Shown: piece by piece, positions 5,914-9,212 of the stretch | Numbering within the stretch: the stretch's first letter is position 1 | How the letters are laid out: each line of letters opens with the position of its first letter | Source: Desulfobacterales bacterium | Lineage (GTDB): Bacteria > Desulfobacterota > Desulfobacteria > Desulfobacterales > C00003060 | Reading direction: 5' to 3' | Assembly (NCBI GenBank): GCA_030613145.1 | Contig: JAUWMM010000046.1 | Location: 1-9,212, forward strand | Length of the DNA stretch: 9,212 nt | Notes under the pieces: generated by a model | What the model saw: only the letters and a program-made list of their open reading frames with translations | Database searches by the model: none | What the model was told of the DNA's origin: nothing | Made by a program: the position numbers and the translations under genes

Positions 5914-7222
5914 CGTATTGTTTTCCTCTCTTATTCTGGGAACCATCTTTTTTTGTTTACTGGCGTGCGGTGTCTGGATAGGGATCTCCCTCATCGTTGT
6001 GGGGGCGGTGGGCATCCACTTTTTTACCTCCATTCCCGCAGGTAAAGTCCTTGGGATCATCGCCTGGAACACCCTGAACAGCTGGCCCCTGACTTGCCTG
6101 CCCCTTTTCATATTCATGGGTGAGATCCTTTTCAGGACGCGGTTGAGCAAGCAGCTTTTTAAAGGCCTGACACCATGGGTCCACCGGTTGCCCGGGAAAC
6201 TTCTACACAGCAATGTGTTGGCCTGTGCCCTCTTTGCAGCCATCAGTGGATCTAGCGCCGCCACCTGCGCGACCATCAGCAAGGTGACCCTGCCTGAGTT
6301 CAAACGAATGGGATATGACAAGTCCCTCTCAATAGGGTCACTTGCTGGGTCCGGCACCCTCGGGTTCCTGATTCCACCAAGTATTGTGATGGTCATCTAC
6401 GGCGTGCTGGCAGACCAGTCCATAGGGAAACTCTTCATGGCCGGTATTTTCCCGGGAATCCTTGCAGCGTTGCTATATATGGGGTACATCGCCTTCAGAG
6501 GCATCATCAATCCCGAGATCACCCCCTCCCAGGGATCTCAGGATAGGGCCTACACCTGGGGGGATCGGATCAGATCCCTACCTGAAATCCTTCCGGTGAT
6601 GATCCTCATGCTCATGGTCCTGGGAAGCATTTACACGGGGTGGGCCACCCCGACCGAGGCAGCGGCAATAGGTGTGGCCGGGGCCCTCCTCATAGGTGGG
6701 GTCTCCCGCACCCTTAGCTGGTCGTCCTTCAGGGAGAGTCTCATGGGGGCCACCAAGACGACCTGCATGATGTGCCTGATCGTTCTGGGTGCGAGCTATT
6801 TTTCCAGTGCAATGGGCTATCTTGGCATCCCCAGGGCAATGGCCATGGTGGTCGCCGGATTGGACTTGTCACCTTACGCCCTCATATTTGCCCTGGCGAT
6901 TCTTTACATCATTTTAGGCTGTTTTCTTGACGGGGGATCAATCATCGTAATCACCCTGCCCATCACCCTGCCCCTGGCTCAGGCTGCGGGCTTCAGCGCC
7001 ATCTGGTTCGGCATTTTTCTGGTCATCATGGCGGAGTTGTGTCAGATCACACCGCCTCTAGGATTTAATCTGTTTGTGCTACAGAAGGAGACAGGTATGG
7101 ATATCTCTTACATCGTCAGGGCTACCATCCCCTTTTTCCTACTGCTACTGTTGACAGTCGCTATTATTACCGTTTTCCCTCAGATCGCCTTGTGGTTGCC
7201 TTCCAAAATGATGGCCCATTAG
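5906..7222 (+). CDS. dctM: TRAP transporter large membrane subunit, DctM family
   Basis: This 438-residue, highly hydrophobic inner-membrane protein is the transport subunit, coupling import to an ion gradient (Na+ in characterised TRAP systems). Family motifs are in order. PLFIFMGEILFRT is at 66-78. GSSAATCATISKVTLPEF (115-132) is followed by the LAGSGTLGFLIPPSI loop (146-160) and LFMAGIFPG (176-184). GWATPTEAAAIG is at 245-256, CFLDGGSIIVITLPI at 339-353 and ITPPLGFNLFVL at 381-392. The two repeated halves each carry a re-entrant-loop signature with a Pro pair (157-158 and 383-384). Length is normal and nothing is missing. ATG 5906 has GGGAGG 9 bases upstream (5891-5896) within the end of dctQ. 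A 35-base gap separates it from the hydrolase gene, with no terminator seen. Confidence 0.95.
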   Translation: MDSVLFSSLILGTIFFCLLACGVWIGISLIVVGAVGIHFFTSIPAGKVLGIIAWNTLNSWPLTCLPLFIFMGEILFRTRLSKQLFKGLTPWVHRLPGKLLHSNVLACALFAAISGSSAATCATISKVTLPEFKRMGYDKSLSIGSLAGSGTLGFLIPPSIVMVIYGVLADQSIGKLFMAGIFPGILAALLYMGYIAFRGIINPEITPSQGSQDRAYTWGDRIRSLPEILPVMILMLMVLGSIYTGWATPTEAAAIGVAGALLIGGVSRTLSWSSFRESLMGATKTTCMMCLIVLGASYFSSAMGYLGIPRAMAMVVAGLDLSPYALIFALAILYIILGCFLDGGSIIVITLPITLPLAQAAGFSAIWFGIFLVIMAELCQITPPLGFNLFVLQKETGMDISYIVRATIPFFLLLLLTVAIITVFPQIALWLPSKMMAH

Positions 7223-7257
7223 AAACCTAACATTAGAAATCAACAGGAGGAAGTAGA

Positions 7258-7908
7258 ATGAAAATAACTTTTCTGGGACACTCAGCTTTTATCATCGAAT
7301 CCGATGTGACTGTTGTCGTTGATCCTTTTTTAACCGGGAACCCCAAGGCCGCCATGCCCCCTGACGAAGTAGCCAAAGCAGATATCGTTCTGGTGACCCA
7401 TTCCCACCCGGATCATCTGGGAGATGCCGTCTCCATTGCCAAAAGGACCGGTGCGATCCTGGTAGGAGTGCATGAGGTTGCCGTAAGCGACGAATTGGCG
7501 GGGGAAGGGATGAATATCGGGGGAACCATCGAGGTCAAGGGCATCCCCATCACAATGGTCAAGGCCGACCATTCCACAAACCTGGGTGATTCGGCCGGCT
7601 TCGTATGGAAACAGGAGGGAAAGACCCTATACCATATGGGAGATACGGGCCTCTTTTCTGACATAAAGCTAATCTCAGAAGTCTACATGCCTGAAATCGT
7701 TTTTATTCCCATCGGTGACAGGTACACCATGGATCCGGAGCAGGCCGCCATGGCTGTCCGATGGATGAATCCCAAATTGGTCTTTCCCATGCATTACGGC
7801 ACGTTTCCCTTTCTGGTCCAGAGTGCAACAGGGTTCGAGGAGAAAGTAAAAGAGGGCAGTGAGGCTGATGTCATCATTCTGAAGCCGGGAGGAAGTATGG
7901 ATGTCTGA
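7258..7908 (+). CDS. Metallo-beta-lactamase-fold metal-dependent hydrolase (UPF0173 type)
   Basis: This 216-residue cytoplasmic protein has the metallo-beta-lactamase fold of the UPF0173 family. It starts MKITFLGHSAFII with VVDPFLTGNP (20-29), then THSHPDHLGD (47-56) giving metal ligands His48, His50, Asp52 and His53. His105 (ADHS), Asp129 (GDTGL) and His179 (PMHYGTFP) complete a two-metal site, so the protein should be catalytically active. The family has no well-established substrate; ester, lactone or phosphoester hydrolysis are all possible. AGGAGG (7245-7250) stands 7 bases before ATG. It follows dctM by 35 bases and overlaps the next gene by 8, so it probably belongs to the TRAP operon and may act on the imported compound or a derivative. 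That last step is inference only. Confidence 0.9.
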   Translation: MKITFLGHSAFIIESDVTVVVDPFLTGNPKAAMPPDEVAKADIVLVTHSHPDHLGDAVSIAKRTGAILVGVHEVAVSDELAGEGMNIGGTIEVKGIPITMVKADHSTNLGDSAGFVWKQEGKTLYHMGDTGLFSDIKLISEVYMPEIVFIPIGDRYTMDPEQAAMAVRWMNPKLVFPMHYGTFPFLVQSATGFEEKVKEGSEADVIILKPGGSMDV

Positions 7909-9070
7909 TCGTCTTTCAAGGCCGAAGGTCTCAATCCGACACGGGGGCAACCCCCTGGACATGTCCATAGAGGCATTGCGCGAGGCCGTCTCAACCGATA
8001 TCCTGGGAAAGCGTATCCTGATCAAACCCAATATCGGTTTCCGAAGTGAACCCGGCGCCGGGGTTGTCACACATCCAGAGGTAGTTGCAGGCGCTGTCAG
8101 GTGGGCCAGGGAGGCAGGGGCTGCCGAGATTCTCGTGGGCGACTCCTGTATCTATGGTGTAGATTCGGCCGAGGCATTCGCTGCCTCCGGCATCCAGGAG
8201 GCGATGGAAAGGGAAGGGATAAGAATGGTCCACCTGGACCAGACTGACCCTATAGAACTCTACATTGACAACCCATTTATCCTGGAAAGCCTGAAGATAT
8301 CCTCCCTTGCCTGGGATGTGGATCTCGTCATGTCGGTCCCAGTGATCAAATCCCACATGCACACGGGGGCTACCTTGAGCCTCAAGAATATGAAAGGCGT
8401 CCTGCACCGTAGGGAGAAGATGCGGTGTCACCACTTGAAGCCAAAGAATGACTCGGGCCAATGGGCGTCATGGAGGACTCTTGACTGCGCCATTGCGGAT
8501 CTGGCTTCAGTGATTATGCCCCAAATCGTTTTGTTGGACGCCATGGTGGTCATGGAAGGTATGGGACCCCTGATTGGCGACCCCGTGCCTGTGGGTGCGG
8601 TCCTGGCAAGTGAGGACGCCCTGGCCGCAGACATTGTAGGTCTTGAACTTATAGGATTCACAAAAGAAGATGTACCTCACATTCAACTCGTAGGGATCAA
8701 GCAGGATCGAAAGGATCTTACCCTCGCGGATATTGATGTGGACCAGAAACTTCTGGCCACGATCAAAACACCCTTGAAGCCCGCAATACCGGAGGATGTC
8801 TCTTCCACTTATCCTTATTTTATGATGACGACCCGAGACGCTTGCAGCGCCTGTGATTCCACAGCAATGGCATTCCTGAAGACCTACGGTGCCGAGTTCA
8901 AGGGAAAGAATCAGGTTCAGATCATCACTGGCAAGGGGATTGGGGAGGAAGATATTAAGCTCACCCACTGCATCATCCTCGGCAACTGCGCCGCCCGACA
9001 CAAGAAGAGAGGAACTTTTTTGCCAGGCTGTCCCCCTATTCCATCGGATATCAAGAAGGCCTTGGAATAA
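7901..9070 (+). CDS. DUF362 family protein with C-terminal cysteine motif
   Basis: This 389-residue soluble protein belongs to the DUF362 family, whose biochemical role is largely undefined. The core is seen in RILIKPNIGF (38-47), VVTHPEVVAGAVRWAREAGA (55-74) with ILVGDS (77-82), and DVDLVMSVPVIKSHMHT (139-155) leading into TLSLKNMKGV (158-167). No ferredoxin-like CxxCxxC cluster domain is present. The C-terminal part has Cys315 and Cys318 (ACSAC), Cys357, Cys363 (LGNCAARH) and Cys377 (PGCPPIPSDI). This set could hold an Fe-S cluster or another metal, which is my inference. The gene starts inside the hydrolase gene with GGGAGG (7887-7892) 8 bases before ATG, so the two proteins are probably made in a fixed ratio. 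It is the last gene of the TRAP unit. Confidence 0.88.
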   Translation: MSDRLSRPKVSIRHGGNPLDMSIEALREAVSTDILGKRILIKPNIGFRSEPGAGVVTHPEVVAGAVRWAREAGAAEILVGDSCIYGVDSAEAFAASGIQEAMEREGIRMVHLDQTDPIELYIDNPFILESLKISSLAWDVDLVMSVPVIKSHMHTGATLSLKNMKGVLHRREKMRCHHLKPKNDSGQWASWRTLDCAIADLASVIMPQIVLLDAMVVMEGMGPLIGDPVPVGAVLASEDALAADIVGLELIGFTKEDVPHIQLVGIKQDRKDLTLADIDVDQKLLATIKTPLKPAIPEDVSSTYPYFMMTTRDACSACDSTAMAFLKTYGAEFKGKNQVQIITGKGIGEEDIKLTHCIILGNCAARHKKRGTFLPGCPPIPSDIKKALE

Positions 9071-9083
9071 AAAAGTTTAAATC

Positions 9084-9115
9084 AGAATTGAAGCTTATGA
9101 CACCGAATTCTTTTT
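9084..9115. terminator. Weak, possibly bidirectional terminator
   Basis: AGAATT (9084-9089) pairs with AATTCT (9106-9111) around a 16-base loop, followed by further T residues to 9115. On the other strand an A/T-rich tract including AAAAAA (9069-9074) would serve as the T run. It lies between the DUF362 stop and the apparent end of a minus-strand gene, where such an element is expected. The stem is only six A/T-rich pairs, so this is tentative. Confidence 0.25.
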
Positions 9116-9212
9116 CAAAGGCCTGAAATCTGATTCAGATAACGAAAAAGTATCTTTGAGGATTTTACTCCTTTTCCTGCTTCATATTCATTGCGTGCGT
9201 TTCTTGCAAGCT
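9115..9212 (-). CDS. Possible C-terminal end of a minus-strand gene, antitoxin-like tail (partial)
   Basis: A minus-strand frame enters at the right edge and stops at 9115-9117 after 31 visible codons. It reads LARNARNEYEAGKGVKSSK and then ILFRYLNQISGL. The pattern of a helix with EYEAGKG followed by a short second helix resembles the C-terminal tail of small type II antitoxins (Phd/RelB-like). The match is by eye, over a very short stretch. It would converge on the DUF362 gene with a 44-base gap. It could also be a chance open frame. Confidence 0.3.
   Translation of the reverse strand, partial: LARNARNEYEAGKGVKSSKILFRYLNQISGL

Noticed and set aside
5713..6396. 227-codon minus-strand frame opposite dctQ and dctM
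   Set aside because: It is antisense to conserved transporter genes and rich in Pro, Arg and Met, as expected from reverse-reading hydrophobic codons.
1..9212. CRISPR array, tRNA or rRNA genes, insertion sequence
   Set aside because: No regularly spaced repeats, tRNA-like structure, rRNA sequence, transposase motif or terminal inverted repeats were seen on either strand.

Overview
The window looks like chromosomal DNA from a Gram-negative bacterium. An anaerobic or syntrophic member of the former Deltaproteobacteria (Desulfobacterota) fits best. This rests on gene content only: a tripartite (TRAP) transporter under apparent sigma-54 control, a soluble PAS histidine kinase paired with an NtrC-type regulator, and a DUF362 protein. 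There is no rRNA or other phylogenetic marker, so the placement is an inference. All main genes lie on the + strand.

Layout. (1) Positions 1-258 hold the last 85 codons of a xylose-isomerase-like (AP endonuclease 2 fold) sugar-phosphate isomerase/epimerase. (2) Positions 259-877 have no convincing gene; they hold a possible terminator, a possible sigma-70 promoter and decayed-looking reading frames. (3) Positions 878-4005 encode a two-component system: a cytoplasmic PAS histidine kinase whose N-terminal part is split by two apparent single-base frameshifts, then a 474-residue sigma-54-dependent response regulator. (4) Positions 4006-4331 form a regulatory region with two adjacent inverted repeats and a very good -24/-12 promoter at 4210-4225. 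(5) Positions 4332-9070 look like one transcription unit: a DctP-type binding protein, an intercistronic hairpin, DctQ, DctM, a UPF0173-type metallo-beta-lactamase-fold hydrolase and a DUF362 protein with a C-terminal cysteine set. Gaps in this unit are short or the genes overlap by 8 bases. (6) A weak, possibly bidirectional terminator and the C-terminal end of a minus-strand reading frame close the window.

How it may work together. The kinase would sense a cytoplasmic signal and phosphorylate the regulator. The regulator would bind upstream of 4210 and activate sigma-54 polymerase to express the TRAP operon. The binding protein captures an organic-acid-like solute in the periplasm and DctQM imports it using an ion gradient. 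The hydrolase and DUF362 protein, translationally coupled to each other, may act on the imported compound or serve a linked redox or metal function. The substrate and the roles of the last two genes cannot be read from the sequence. This five-gene unit is the most promising candidate for an undescribed pathway in the window.
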